Assembly: GCA_002796995.1 (NCBI GenBank)
Contig: PEKW01000006.1
Location: forward strand, 620,627 to 684,626
DNA: 64,000 bases
Reading direction: 5' to 3'
Origin: Rhizobium sp.
Lineage (GTDB): Bacteria; Pseudomonadota; Alphaproteobacteria; Rhizobiales; Rhizobiaceae
Part shown: one piece after another, positions 1 to 9,248 of the stretch
Layout of the letters: every line of letters starts with the position of its first letter
How positions within the stretch are numbered: position 1 is the stretch's first letter
Program-made: the position numbers and the translations under genes
Notes under the pieces: model-generated
The model's database searches: none
What the model saw: only the letters and a program-made list of their open reading frames with translations
What the model was told of the DNA's origin: nothing

Positions 1-138
1 CAAGACGTCGTTGTGACCGTCGAATACCCGTTCCATGAAAAGAAATTCCTGCCGTCTGATAGCCAGATTAAAAGAAACCAAGGCGACGAAGCGGCCCTGT
101 CCGACGTCGAGAAGACAGTGGCCGAAAACGCTTGTTGA
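1..138 (+). CDS. C-terminal fragment of an unidentified protein
   Basis: Frame 1 is open from the first base to a TGA at 136-138, giving the last 45 residues of a protein whose start lies outside the window. The tail is hydrophilic and charged, with a lysine-rich middle (FHEKKFLPSDSQIKR) and an acidic segment (DEAALSDVEK), and ends in Ala-Cys. I recognise no family. Codons such as AAA, AGA and CAA are more AT-rich than in the genes downstream, which may mean a different origin, but 45 codons are too few to be sure. It is on the same strand as the transporter operon that begins about 480 bases later. Confidence 0.4.
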   Translation, partial: QDVVVTVEYPFHEKKFLPSDSQIKRNQGDEAALSDVEKTVAENAC

Positions 139-620
139 ACTAACGTAGAACTAAATCGACGGCCGGTTCAAGCCAAAAAAAATTGTGAACTTACAAGACG
201 ATGCACGGACCGGTAGAGTCGGAGCCGGCGCACTCCCGTCAATTTCCGTACATTTGCCGCGGGAACAAATGACGGGCTGCGGAGGCGAAAACCGGGGGCG
301 CTCAAATTTTGCTCCGACTGGCGAAATAAAAATGGTCAACCGACCAAATTTGCGGCAACATACAAAAATTCCGCTCCCGGCGGGATGGGGCTTGGAGGAG
401 CCTCGGGAGGATTGACGATGCCTGAGACAGCGCATTTGTCGTCGGTTCGGGGCAATTCGCGCCCGGAATTGGACAGACGCGGAGGAATTACTCACTTTGC
501 CGTGCGTGGCACGCTTATTGCGTCGCCATGGCCAGACGAGCCGACCGGACGGGACCTGAGGTCGACGATGCCGGGACGCGGATGTTGCCGAAAAGATTCA
601 TTTGAAACTGGGGATATTTC
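139..620. other. Intergenic region upstream of the first ABC operon
   Basis: No convincing gene in 482 bases. The short open frames here have no good ribosome-binding site and no recognisable protein. The first half is less GC-rich than the rest of the window. It holds a TGGTC-AACC-GACCA palindrome (333-346), listed separately. The promoter of the ABC operon at 621 presumably lies here, but I could not place it with confidence. Confidence 0.5.
333..346. promoter_or_regulatory. Candidate operator palindrome
   Basis: TGGTC at 333-337 and GACCA at 342-346 form a perfect 5-bp inverted repeat around AACC. TGGT...ACCA symmetry is typical of GntR/FadR-type operators, but no GntR gene is seen in the window, so the link is inference. 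It lies about 275 bases before the transporter operon. Confidence 0.3.
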
Positions 621-1718
621 TTGAGTTCGATATCGAAAGAGGCCGCAATCGAAATCCGGGGTGTGAGCCGAATCTACGGCTACGGCAATGCCCAGGTGAC
701 CGCGCTGGACAGAGTTCATCTGACCATCCGGGAAAACGAATTCTTCACGCTGCTCGGACCTTCGGGCTGCGGCAAGACCACGCTTCTCCGGCTGATCGCC
801 GGCTTCGACTTCCCGACCAGCGGCGAGATCCTGCTGCACGGTCAGGACATCGCGCCGCTGCCGCCGTTCAAGCGCCCGGTCAACACGGTGTTCCAGTCCT
901 ACGCGCTCTTCCCCCATATGACGGTCGCCGAAAACATCGGCTTCGGCCTCAAGATGCTCGGCAAGCCCGCAGCCGAGATCAAGGCGCGCGTCGACGAGAT
1001 GCTGGCGCTGGTGCACATGGAGGCCATGAAGGATCGTCAGGTCAGCCAGATCTCCGGCGGCCAGCAGCAGCGCGTGGCGCTCGCCCGCGCACTGGCGCCG
1101 AAGCCGAAGGTGTTGCTGCTTGACGAGCCGTTGTCGGCCCTCGACTACAAGCTGCGCAAGGAAATGCAGATCGAGCTGAAGCGCGTGCAGGCCGAGACCG
1201 GCATCACCTTCATCTTCGTCACCCACGACCAGGAAGAAGCCCTCACCATGTCGGACCGCATCGCGGTCATGTCGAATGGCGAAGTCCGGCAGGTCGGCTC
1301 GGCCCATGAGATCTACGAGCGTCCCGCCGACCGTTTCGTCGCCGACTTCATCGGAGAATCGAACTTCCTGGCGGGCGACATCCTCGACCTGTCGGAAACC
1401 ACCGGCAGCGTGCGCCTCGGCTCCGGCGCAGTGATCGAAGCCTCGCTTCCCGAAGAGGGTCGCCCTTCCGGAAAGGTCACCGTCGTCGTCCGGCCGGAAC
1501 ATGCCTCACTCGACGCACCTGGCACCGGAAATTTCGACGGCGAACTGGTCGATGCGATCTATTTCGGCACCGACACCCACTTCCACGTTCTGCTCGACAG
1601 CGGTGACTCGTTCATCGTGCGTGAGCAGAACATGCGCTCCGGCGGCGTGCCCCATGTGAAGGGATCGCGCGTCGCCATCCGCCTCGGCCCGCAGGCCGCA
1701 CAGATCCTGAGGGATTGA
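621..1718 (+). CDS. Polyamine-type ABC transporter ATPase (PotA family)
   Basis: Cytoplasmic ATPase that powers import of a polyamine-like solute. Of 365 residues, the N-terminal part carries Walker A GPSGCGKT (46-53), Q-loop Q92, signature ISGGQ (144-148), Walker B VLLLDEP (164-170) and the H-loop histidine at 202. The C-terminal third is the OB-fold TOBE-type domain usual for the PotA/FbpC class. The start is TTG at 621, preceded by GGGGA; no ATG lies close to the conserved N-terminus. It heads an operon with two permeases and a binding protein, with only three bases before the next gene. The family assignment is firm. The substrate (putrescine, spermidine or another amine) cannot be read from the ATPase. 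Confidence 0.9.
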   Translation: MSSISKEAAIEIRGVSRIYGYGNAQVTALDRVHLTIRENEFFTLLGPSGCGKTTLLRLIAGFDFPTSGEILLHGQDIAPLPPFKRPVNTVFQSYALFPHMTVAENIGFGLKMLGKPAAEIKARVDEMLALVHMEAMKDRQVSQISGGQQQRVALARALAPKPKVLLLDEPLSALDYKLRKEMQIELKRVQAETGITFIFVTHDQEEALTMSDRIAVMSNGEVRQVGSAHEIYERPADRFVADFIGESNFLAGDILDLSETTGSVRLGSGAVIEASLPEEGRPSGKVTVVVRPEHASLDAPGTGNFDGELVDAIYFGTDTHFHVLLDSGDSFIVREQNMRSGGVPHVKGSRVAIRLGPQAAQILRD

Positions 1719-1721
1719 CGG

Positions 1722-2642
1722 ATGAGCACCGCAGCCGAAGCCGCGAGCGCGGCAAAAAGCAAGGACATCCGCAATCGCTGGCTCCTGAGCGCGCCGGCCC
1801 TGATCCTGATCACGCTGGCCGGCGTCGGCCCGCTGCTGATCGTCCTGATCTATTCCTTCCTCGCACCGGGCAGCTACGGCGACGTCAAGTGGGAGTTCTC
1901 GACCCAGGCCTGGTTCAGCGTGTTCCTGGAGCGTGACATCTTCGACGATACGCTGTCGATCGCCGACGCCCATGTGAGCATCCTATGGCGCTCCATAAAG
2001 CTGGCGGTCGCCACAACCATCGCCTCGCTGGTCTTCGGCTTTCCGACGGCCTATTTCATCGCCAGCCGCCCGGCCCGCTACCGCCAGGTCTGGCTATTCC
2101 TGATCACCATCCCGTTCTGGACCAACATGCTGATCCGCGGCTTCGCGATCCAGGAGATGATCCGCAACGAAGGCCTGGTCAACACCATCCTGATGAAGCT
2201 CGGGGTCATCTCGGCGCCGATCCAGATGCTCTATACCGACTTCGCCATCCTGCTCGGCATGGCCTATGTGCATCTGCCGCTGATGGTGCTGCCGCTCTAT
2301 GCCAGCATGGAAAAGATCGACTTCCGCCTCGTCGAGGCCGGCTACGATCTCTACGCCACCCGCTTCCAGGTCCTGCGCCGGATCATCATCCCCCTGGTCA
2401 AGCCCGGCATCATCGCCGGCTCGATCCTGGTCTTCATCCCGGCGCTGTCGTCCTACGTCATCCCGCGCATCCTCGGCGGCGGCAAGAACCTGATGATCGG
2501 CAACCTGATCGAGCTGCAGTTCGGCCAGGGCCGCAACTGGCCGCTCGGTGCCTCGCTGTCGATCACGCTGGTCATCATCGTGCTGGCGGCCATGCTCTAC
2601 TACGTCAAGAATGCCGGAAAGACGGGAGGCGGCCATGCATAA
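1722..2642 (+). CDS. Polyamine-type ABC transporter permease (PotB-like)
   Basis: Inner-membrane permease of 306 residues with about six hydrophobic segments. The cytoplasmic EAA loop that docks with the ATPase is visible as EAGYDLYATRFQVLRRI followed by PLVKPGI. The N-terminal segment LLSAPALILITLAG and the PFWTNMLIRGFA stretch are typical of the PotB/PotH class. The ATG lies three bases after the ATPase stop codon, and the gene overlaps the next permease by eight bases, so translation is probably coupled. It should pair with the PotC-like subunit to form the channel. Confidence 0.9.
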   Translation: MSTAAEAASAAKSKDIRNRWLLSAPALILITLAGVGPLLIVLIYSFLAPGSYGDVKWEFSTQAWFSVFLERDIFDDTLSIADAHVSILWRSIKLAVATTIASLVFGFPTAYFIASRPARYRQVWLFLITIPFWTNMLIRGFAIQEMIRNEGLVNTILMKLGVISAPIQMLYTDFAILLGMAYVHLPLMVLPLYASMEKIDFRLVEAGYDLYATRFQVLRRIIIPLVKPGIIAGSILVFIPALSSYVIPRILGGGKNLMIGNLIELQFGQGRNWPLGASLSITLVIIVLAAMLYYVKNAGKTGGGHA

Positions 2643-3444
2643 GCGCTTCGACATCCGCGTCCAGCCGGGCTTCGCCGCGATCGCGATGCTCTGCTTTGCC
2701 ATCCTCTACGTGCCGATCTTCACGCTGGTCGTCTATGCCTTCAACTCGGGCACGTCGATCGCCCGGTGGGAAGGCTTCTCGATGCGCTGGTTCGCCGCCG
2801 CCTGGAACAACAGCCAGGTGATCGAATCCTCGATCCGCTCCGTCGAGATCGCCGCCGTCGCCGCGGTCATCGCCACGGCGGCCGCAACGCTCGCGGCCAT
2901 CGCCACGACCCGCACGGAGCCCTATCGCGGCCTGACGTTCAAATATTCCTTCATCAACATGCCGCTGATGGTGCCGGAAATCGTCACCGCCGTGGCGCTG
3001 TTGATCTTCTTCTCGCGGGTCAAGGTCTGGAGCGGCTATTCCGGTCTCGGCTACCTGATCATGGCCCATACCGCCTTCTGCATTCCCTTCGCCTATCTGC
3101 CGATCCGCGCCCGCCTCGAAAGCATGGATCTGGCCCTCGAGCGCGCGGCCGCCGACCTCTATGCGACCCCGTTCAAGGCGTTCCGCTATGTCACCCTGCC
3201 GCTTCTGTGGCCCGGCATTCTGGCCGGTCTGATGCTGGCTTTCGTCATCTCGCTCGATGACGTGGTGATCACCGAATTCGTGAAATCCGGCGGTCAGGAT
3301 ACCCTCCCGACCTACATGCTCGGCCAGTTGCGCCGCGCCATCACGCCGGAAATGAACGCCATCTCGACAGTATTTCTGCTGCTGTCGCTGGCGGTCGTCA
3401 CGATCTTCTTCTTCCTCAGCAGATCCAACGAAAAAACCGAGTAG
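2635..3444 (+). CDS. Polyamine-type ABC transporter permease (PotC-like)
   Basis: Second inner-membrane permease, 269 residues from the ATG at 2635. The open frame extends further upstream, but this start gives the usual PotC N-terminus (short basic leader, then a hydrophobic helix FAAIAMLCFAILYVPIFTLV) and overlaps the preceding stop by eight bases. The EAA-type loop appears as ERAAADLYATPFKAFRYVTLPLLWPGI. SLDDVVITEF, near the fifth helix, is a hallmark of PotC/PotI permeases. It sits between the PotB-like permease and the binding-protein gene. Confidence 0.9.
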   Translation: MHKRFDIRVQPGFAAIAMLCFAILYVPIFTLVVYAFNSGTSIARWEGFSMRWFAAAWNNSQVIESSIRSVEIAAVAAVIATAAATLAAIATTRTEPYRGLTFKYSFINMPLMVPEIVTAVALLIFFSRVKVWSGYSGLGYLIMAHTAFCIPFAYLPIRARLESMDLALERAAADLYATPFKAFRYVTLPLLWPGILAGLMLAFVISLDDVVITEFVKSGGQDTLPTYMLGQLRRAITPEMNAISTVFLLLSLAVVTIFFFLSRSNEKTE

Positions 3445-3462
3445 AAAACAGGAGTGGGAACC

Positions 3463-4497
3463 ATGAAGCATACCCTCAAGCTCGCCGCCAGCGTGGTGGC
3501 TCTGATCGCATCGGCGACGTTCGCCCATGCGGAAGGTGAACTGAACATCTTCAACTGGGGCAATTACACCAACCCCGAACTGATCAAGAAGTTCGAGGAA
3601 AAGTTCAAGGTCAAGGTGACCCTGACCGACTACGACTCCAACGACACGGCACTCGCCAAGATCCGCCAGGGCGGCCACGGCTTCGACATCGTCGTTCCCT
3701 CGGCATCCGCCATGCCGATCTTCATCGGCGAAGGCCTGCTGCTCGAGTCCCGCCCGGATCAGCTGGAAAACTTCAAGAATGTTGACCCGCAGTGGGTCGA
3801 CGTGCCGTTCGATCCGGGCCGCCACTATTCGGTTCCGTGGCAGTGGGGCACGACCGGCGTGGCCGTCGACAAGTCGGTCTATGCCGGTGATCCGAACACC
3901 TCGGCCATCTTCCTCGACCCGCCGGCCGAACTGGTCGGCAAGGTCAATGTCGTGCCGGAAATGTCCGACGTCATGCACATGGTCGTCACCTATGCCGGCG
4001 GCGAACCCTGCACCGGCGACATGGAAGTGCTGAAGAAGGCCCGCGACCTGCTCGTCGCCGCCAAGCCGAAATGGATCTCGATGGACTACGGCACGGTCGA
4101 GAAATACACCAAGGGTGACCTTGCGGCATCGGTCGACTGGAACGGCGCAACCTTCCGCGGTCGTCTGGCCAACCCGAACATCGTCTATGGCTATCCGAAG
4201 GAAGGCTATCCGATCTGGATGGACAACGCTTCGATCCTGAAGGACGCGAAGAACGTCGACAATGCCAAGCTGTTCCTGAACTTCATCATGGAACCGGAAA
4301 ACGCTGCCCTGATTTCCGCCTTCGCCCGCTATGCGAACGGCATCAAGGGTTCGGACGCCTTCATGCCGGAAGACATGAAGACCGCCCCGGAAGTGAACAT
4401 CCCGGAATCGGCCAAGGCCGCCGGCAAGTTCAACCTCGCCTGCAAGCCGGAAGTCCAGGAAATCTACACCAAGATCTGGACCGAAATTCAGAAGTAA
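3463..4497 (+). CDS. Periplasmic binding protein of polyamine-type ABC transporter (PotD/PotF-like)
   Basis: Solute-binding protein of 344 residues that captures the substrate in the periplasm. A Sec signal peptide is clear (KLAASVVALIASATFAHA, cleavage after AHA). The mature start ELNIFNWGNYTNPELIKKFE is the classic PotD/PotF motif (x-FNWxxY). The start at ATG 3463 is chosen because AGGAG lies eight bases before it; a GTG at 3454 overlaps that site. It is the last transporter gene and is followed by a strong hairpin at 4524-4549. The substrate is inferred only to class. The downstream hydrolases suggest it may not be a standard polyamine. Confidence 0.88.
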   Translation: MKHTLKLAASVVALIASATFAHAEGELNIFNWGNYTNPELIKKFEEKFKVKVTLTDYDSNDTALAKIRQGGHGFDIVVPSASAMPIFIGEGLLLESRPDQLENFKNVDPQWVDVPFDPGRHYSVPWQWGTTGVAVDKSVYAGDPNTSAIFLDPPAELVGKVNVVPEMSDVMHMVVTYAGGEPCTGDMEVLKKARDLLVAAKPKWISMDYGTVEKYTKGDLAASVDWNGATFRGRLANPNIVYGYPKEGYPIWMDNASILKDAKNVDNAKLFLNFIMEPENAALISAFARYANGIKGSDAFMPEDMKTAPEVNIPESAKAAGKFNLACKPEVQEIYTKIWTEIQK

Positions 4498-4523
4498 CCG
4501 GCCCCTATCCCGACATCACGAAG

Positions 4524-4549
4524 ACGGGAGAGCCCTCGGGCTCTCCCGT
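4524..4549 (+). terminator. Hairpin after the transporter operon
   Basis: ACGGGAGAGCC and GGCTCTCCCGT form a perfect 11-bp stem around CTCG, 26 bases after the binding-protein stop. There is no long U tract, so it may act as an attenuator or mRNA-stabilising hairpin, which is common behind binding-protein genes, rather than a full terminator. Confidence 0.6.
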
Positions 4550-4567
4550 TGCAAGGATCCGCGTCCC

Positions 4568-5749
4568 ATGACCACCGAATTCAAGACGACCCACGGCTTC
4601 GAGCGCAGCGACGTGACGATCGCCAACTGGCGTACCGCCCCCTATAGCCGCTGGTCGTTCCAGAACCTGCGCGAAATGGTGCCGACCACCGAGATCCGCG
4701 CCGCAGCCGAAGAGCCGGAAACCGCGCTCGTCACCTCGCCCCTGCTCGATGCGGCGCTGGAAACCGGGCTTGCCGGCACCGCCAATGCCCGCGCATTCCT
4801 CGACCATGCCCATACCGACGCCTTCGTTCTGATGAAGGGCGGCCGGATCGTCGCCGAACACTACGCGCCGCACACCCATGTCAACGCGCGCCACATCGTC
4901 TTTTCCGTCAGCAAATCGCTGACCGCGCTGGTCTCCGCCGTGCTGCAGGACCAGGGCGTCATCGATCCGGACTGCCCGGTAATCAGCCTGATTCCCGAAG
5001 CCAAGGGCTCGGCCTATGGCGATTGCAGCTTTCGCGACGTGCTCGACATGCGCGTCAGCCTCGACTTCGACGAGGCCTATCTCACCAAGGACGGCGCCTT
5101 TGCCCGTTATCGCCGCTCGACGCTGTGGAACCCGGCCGAACCCGGCGCCCCGGTCGAGACCCTAACCGAATTCCTGATGACCCTCCAGAAGGCCGACCGC
5201 CCGCATGGCGGTCCCTTCTTCTATGCCTCGCCCAATTCCGACCTGCTCGGCATCCTGATCGAGCGCGCCTCGGGCCGGCGCTATGCCGACCTGTTCTCCG
5301 ACCTCTTGTGGAAGCCGCTCGGCGCGAAGAACCACGCGCTCGTCAGCGTCGATAGCGCCGGCACGGCCCGCTCGGCCGGCGGCGTCTGCGTCACCGCCCG
5401 TGACCTAGCCCGTGTCGGCCAGATGCTGCTCGACGGCGGAACCGCGAACGGCCGCCAGGTCGTGCCCGCCGCATGGGTAACGGATATGCAAACCGCCGGC
5501 GACCCGAAGGCCTGGGCCGCAAGCCAGCCGACCATGCTGCCGAACGGCCGCTACCGCAGCAAGTGGTATCAGACGGGCGAGCCGGACGGCGCCTTCTGCG
5601 CCATCGGCATTCACGGCCAGTGGCTCTATGTCGACCCGTCGACCGAAACGGTGATCGTCAAGCTTTCGTCGCAGCCCAATCCGCTGGATGACGAACTCAA
5701 GCAGGACAATTTCGCCTTCTTCCGCGCCCTCAGCCGCATCGCCGCCTGA
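4568..5749 (+). CDS. Beta-lactamase-fold serine hydrolase (class C / NylB-like)
   Basis: Predicted cytoplasmic serine hydrolase of 393 residues; no signal peptide is seen. The nucleophile motif SxxK is S113-V-S-K116. Y219 in FFYASPNSDLLG fits the catalytic tyrosine (YxN/S position), and GIHGQWLYVDP is the third active-site strand. Spacing matches 6-aminohexanoate-oligomer hydrolases and related esterases/amidases better than secreted beta-lactamases. It follows the ABC operon after a hairpin and precedes two amidohydrolases on the same strand, so it probably hydrolyses an amide or ester taken up by the transporter. Substrate unknown. The fold and catalytic residues are seen; the role is inference. 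Confidence 0.85.
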   Translation: MTTEFKTTHGFERSDVTIANWRTAPYSRWSFQNLREMVPTTEIRAAAEEPETALVTSPLLDAALETGLAGTANARAFLDHAHTDAFVLMKGGRIVAEHYAPHTHVNARHIVFSVSKSLTALVSAVLQDQGVIDPDCPVISLIPEAKGSAYGDCSFRDVLDMRVSLDFDEAYLTKDGAFARYRRSTLWNPAEPGAPVETLTEFLMTLQKADRPHGGPFFYASPNSDLLGILIERASGRRYADLFSDLLWKPLGAKNHALVSVDSAGTARSAGGVCVTARDLARVGQMLLDGGTANGRQVVPAAWVTDMQTAGDPKAWAASQPTMLPNGRYRSKWYQTGEPDGAFCAIGIHGQWLYVDPSTETVIVKLSSQPNPLDDELKQDNFAFFRALSRIAA

Positions 5750-5782
5750 CCGCCAGATTATTTACCGATCCAGGACTGACCC

Positions 5783-7456
5783 ATGCCCCTGACCGCCGAC
5801 CTCATCATCCGCAATGCCCGCGTTCTGACCATGGACGAGGACTCCCCAAAGGCCGAAGCAGTCGCCGTCGCCTGCAACCGCATCCTCGCCGTCGGCTCGA
5901 ATGACGCGATCACGGCGCTGGCCGGGCCGTCTGCGAAAGTGATCGACGCCCAGGGCGCCACGGTGCTGCCGGGCTTCAACGAAGCCCACATGCACATCTT
6001 CCCGGGTTCCGTGTCGCTCCGCCAGCTCAACCTGCACGGCATTCAGGGCTTCGAGGCGCTGAAGAAGGCCATGCAGAACTATGCCGCTGCCAACCCGGAT
6101 GAACCGCTGCTGATGGGCTTCTCCGCCGACTATTCGATCATTTCGCTCAACGAATCGGTCACACGCCACCACCTCGACGCGATCCTGCCGGATCGGCCCT
6201 TCATGATGTTCGCTCCCGACCATCACACCGCCTGGGCCAACACGGCCGCCCTTGAAAAGGCCGGACTGCTGCACGGCAAGGATGTCGGGGTCGGCAATGA
6301 GGTCGTCATGGGCGACGACGGGATGGCAAGCGGCGAACTGCGCGAAGGCAATGCCTTCGGTCCGGTCTCCGCACTCGCCTCGACCGGCGGCCGCGAGGAA
6401 CTCGGCATGGTCACCGGCATGGACCCGGAAAACGTCACGCCCGAACAATATGCGCTGGACCGGGCGATCCTCAAGAGCGGCCTGGAATATTGCGCCTCCT
6501 GGGGCGTCACCTCGATCCAGAACTTCGATGGCAACCATTACCAGCTGCGCCTGATGCATGACCTGGAGCAGTCGGGCGAACTCCCCTGCCGCATCCGCAT
6601 TCCCTTCCACATGAAGAACTTCATGGATCTCGCCGAACTCGACAAGGCGGCGGCGTGGAAAAGGGAATTTGCCACCGACATGGTGCGCGGCGACTTCGTC
6701 AAGGTCTTCATGGACGGCGTGCTCGACAGCCAGACCGCCTTCATGCTCGAAGGCTACGGCGATCGCCCCGGGTACACCTACGAGCCCCTGTTCTCCGCCG
6801 AGGCCTTCAACGCCATCGCCACCAAGGCCGACGCGCTCGGCCTGCAGGTTGCCGTGCACGCGATCGGCAGCGCCGCCATCCGCCAGACGCTCGACGGCTA
6901 CGAGGCAGCCGTCAAGGCGAACGGCAGACGAGATCTCCGCCACCGCATCGAGCATATCGAGATCATCGACCCGACCGACATCCCGCGCTTCAGGGAACTC
7001 GGCGTGGTGGCGTCCATGCAGCCGGTCCACGTTCCCGGCGGCACCTGCTTCCCGCTGGAGCCGACCGATGCCCGCATCGGCGAGGACCGCTGGGAATATG
7101 CCTATGCCTGGCGCACGATGAAGGAGGCCGGCGCCCCTGTCGTCTTCGCCTCCGATTGGCCGGTCTCGCCGGTATCGCCCTTCCAGTGCATCCAGGATGC
7201 GCTGACCCGCAAGCCGTGGAAGGACAGCCTTCCCGACCAGCGATTCACGCTGATGGAATCGCTGGAGGCCTATACCGCGATCGGCGCCTGGGTCGAGTTC
7301 ATGGAAGACCGCAAGGGCAAGCTGAAGCCCGGCTTCCTCGCCGACATCGTCATCCTCTCGCACGACATCGAGCATGTCGCGCCGGACCAGATCATGGATA
7401 CGGTCCGCGCCGCCGTCACCATCTGCGACGGCCGCATCACCCATCAGGCGGCCTGA
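5783..7456 (+). CDS. YtcJ-type metal-dependent amidohydrolase, copy 1
   Basis: Amidohydrolase_3 family TIM-barrel enzyme of 557 residues. The first metal-binding pair is H69-M-H71 in GFNEAHMHIF. Further family motifs are KVFMDGVLDSQ (candidate carbamylated lysine region), HAIGSAAIR, RIEHIEI and ASDWPVSP (the aspartate that activates water). The C-terminus returns to the small beta-sandwich with LKPGFLADIVIL. Where the second copy has HAIGDGAVR, this one has HAIGSAAIR, a change near the active site that may alter specificity. It lies 33 bases after the serine hydrolase and 123 before its paralogue. Such enzymes hydrolyse C-N bonds in amides or cyclic ureas; the exact substrate is unknown. Confidence 0.88.
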   Translation: MPLTADLIIRNARVLTMDEDSPKAEAVAVACNRILAVGSNDAITALAGPSAKVIDAQGATVLPGFNEAHMHIFPGSVSLRQLNLHGIQGFEALKKAMQNYAAANPDEPLLMGFSADYSIISLNESVTRHHLDAILPDRPFMMFAPDHHTAWANTAALEKAGLLHGKDVGVGNEVVMGDDGMASGELREGNAFGPVSALASTGGREELGMVTGMDPENVTPEQYALDRAILKSGLEYCASWGVTSIQNFDGNHYQLRLMHDLEQSGELPCRIRIPFHMKNFMDLAELDKAAAWKREFATDMVRGDFVKVFMDGVLDSQTAFMLEGYGDRPGYTYEPLFSAEAFNAIATKADALGLQVAVHAIGSAAIRQTLDGYEAAVKANGRRDLRHRIEHIEIIDPTDIPRFRELGVVASMQPVHVPGGTCFPLEPTDARIGEDRWEYAYAWRTMKEAGAPVVFASDWPVSPVSPFQCIQDALTRKPWKDSLPDQRFTLMESLEAYTAIGAWVEFMEDRKGKLKPGFLADIVILSHDIEHVAPDQIMDTVRAAVTICDGRITHQAA

Positions 7457-7579
7457 AGGCCGGCCTTCGGCGCGGGAACGCAATAGCCGCTTCCGCGCCC
7501 CAGAATCCCGAACAGAAGGGCGAAGGCGTCGCCCTGCCCCCAGCGTGTCGAAGACACCCAGCAAGACGGACGAACGGCC

Positions 7580-9241
7580 ATGGATATCATCATTCGCAAT
7601 GCACGCGTGCTCAGCATGGACGACGATGCGCCTCAGGCGCAGGCCGTGGCGATTGCCGGCAACAGGATCGCAGCCGTCGGCAGCGACGCCGAGATCGCAG
7701 CGCTGGCGACGCCCTCGACCCGCATCATCGATGCCGGCGGCGCCACGGTCATGCCGGGCTTCAACGAAGCCCACATGCACATCTTCGGCGGCTCTGTGTC
7801 GCTCAACGAACTGTCGCTGTTCGGGGTCAAGGGCTTCGATGATCTGAGCGCGGCGATCAGGGCCTATGCCGCGGCCAATCCGCATCTTGAGCTCCTAGTC
7901 GGCCAGTCGGTCGACTATACCGTGCTCTCGGAAGAGGAACGCGTCACCCGCCACCATCTCGACCGCATCATTCCCGACCGTCCCTTCATGATGGTCGCGC
8001 CCGATCGCCACACAGCCTGGGCCAACACGATCGCGCTGGAAAAGGCCGGCATCCTCCACGGCCGCGATGTCGGCGTCGGCAACGAGATCGTCATGGGCGA
8101 TGACGGATTGGCCAATGGCGAACTGCGCGAGTCCAATGCCATGCGGCCGGTCGCCATCATGAGCGCGACCGGCGGGCGCGAAGGACTGGGAGTCGGCACC
8201 GGCGGCGAGCCGGAGTGTGTCACGGCGGCCGAGCGCACCGGCGATATCGCCGTGCTCAAGCAGGGCCTCGCCTACTGCGCCTCGCTCGGCATCACCTCGT
8301 TCCAGAACATGGACGGCAATCTCTACCAGCTCGAACTGCTGAAAGAGATCGAGGACACGGAAGGCCTGCCCGCCCGCGTGCGCATGCCCTTCCACATGAA
8401 GAACTTCATGCCGCTCACCGATCTCGAGGAAAAGGCCGCCGCCTGGCGCGACCGCTTCAACACCGACAAGCTGCGTTGCAACTTCGTCAAGGTCTTCATG
8501 GACGGCGTGACCGAAGGCGAGACCGCCGTCTTCGTCGACGACTACGCCCACAAGCCCGGCTGGAAGGGCGAGCCGCTGTTTTCCGCCGAGCACTTCAACC
8601 AGGTCGCCGTCGAGGCCGACCGCCTCGGCCTGCCGGTCGCGGTCCACGCCATCGGCGACGGCGCGGTGCGCATGGTGCTCGACGGCTACGAGGCGGCGAT
8701 CAAGGCCAACGGCAAACGCGACAGCCGCAACCGCGTCGAGCACATCGAGGTGGTCCATCCCGACGATATTCCCCGCTTCGTCGAACTCGGCACGATCGCC
8801 TCGATGCAGCCCACCCACCCGCCGGGCTCGGCCGGGCTTCCCCTCGAACCCTACCTCACCTATATCGGCGAGGAGCGCTGGCCCTACGCATTCGCCTGGA
8901 AGACGCTGGTCGACGCCGGTGCCCGGATCGTCTTCGCCACCGACTGGCCGGTCTCGCCGCTGCCGCCGCTGTCGTGCATCCACGACGCCATGACCCGCAA
9001 GCCCTGGAGGGACGACATGCCCGATCACCGCCTGACGCTCGACGAGACGCTGAAGGCCTATACCCGCACCAGCGCCTGGCTCGAGTTCATGGAAGACCGC
9101 AAGGGCATCCTGAAGCCGGGATACCTCGCAGACGTGGTCGTGCTCTCCGGCGACATCGAAGCGGTCGCAGCCGAGGACATCGCCGCCCTGGCACCCAAAT
9201 TCACGATCTGCGATGGTCGCATCACCTACGAGGCAGCCTGA
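7580..9241 (+). CDS. YtcJ-type metal-dependent amidohydrolase, copy 2
   Basis: Second amidohydrolase_3 enzyme (553 residues), clearly a tandem paralogue of the gene before it: the two align end to end with long shared runs such as GFNEAHMHIF, HTAWANT, PFHMKNFM, FVKVFMDGV and EFMEDRKG. The metal histidines are H65 and H67. HAIGDGAVR and RVEHIEVVHPDDIPRF follow, and ATDWPVSPLPP holds the catalytic aspartate. It is followed, after seven bases, by a TetR regulator, which suggests that the regulator controls this island. Hydrolysis of an amide or ureide is likely; which one is not shown by the sequence. Confidence 0.88.
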   Translation: MDIIIRNARVLSMDDDAPQAQAVAIAGNRIAAVGSDAEIAALATPSTRIIDAGGATVMPGFNEAHMHIFGGSVSLNELSLFGVKGFDDLSAAIRAYAAANPHLELLVGQSVDYTVLSEEERVTRHHLDRIIPDRPFMMVAPDRHTAWANTIALEKAGILHGRDVGVGNEIVMGDDGLANGELRESNAMRPVAIMSATGGREGLGVGTGGEPECVTAAERTGDIAVLKQGLAYCASLGITSFQNMDGNLYQLELLKEIEDTEGLPARVRMPFHMKNFMPLTDLEEKAAAWRDRFNTDKLRCNFVKVFMDGVTEGETAVFVDDYAHKPGWKGEPLFSAEHFNQVAVEADRLGLPVAVHAIGDGAVRMVLDGYEAAIKANGKRDSRNRVEHIEVVHPDDIPRFVELGTIASMQPTHPPGSAGLPLEPYLTYIGEERWPYAFAWKTLVDAGARIVFATDWPVSPLPPLSCIHDAMTRKPWRDDMPDHRLTLDETLKAYTRTSAWLEFMEDRKGILKPGYLADVVVLSGDIEAVAAEDIAALAPKFTICDGRITYEAA

Positions 9242-9248
9242 CGACACC

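Noticed and set aside
5762..7885. Long minus-strand open frame (707 codons) opposite the amidohydrolases
   Set aside because: It is the antisense shadow of two well-supported genes; its translation is rich in Arg, Gly, Asp and His with no motif, as is usual for the complement of GC-rich coding sequence.
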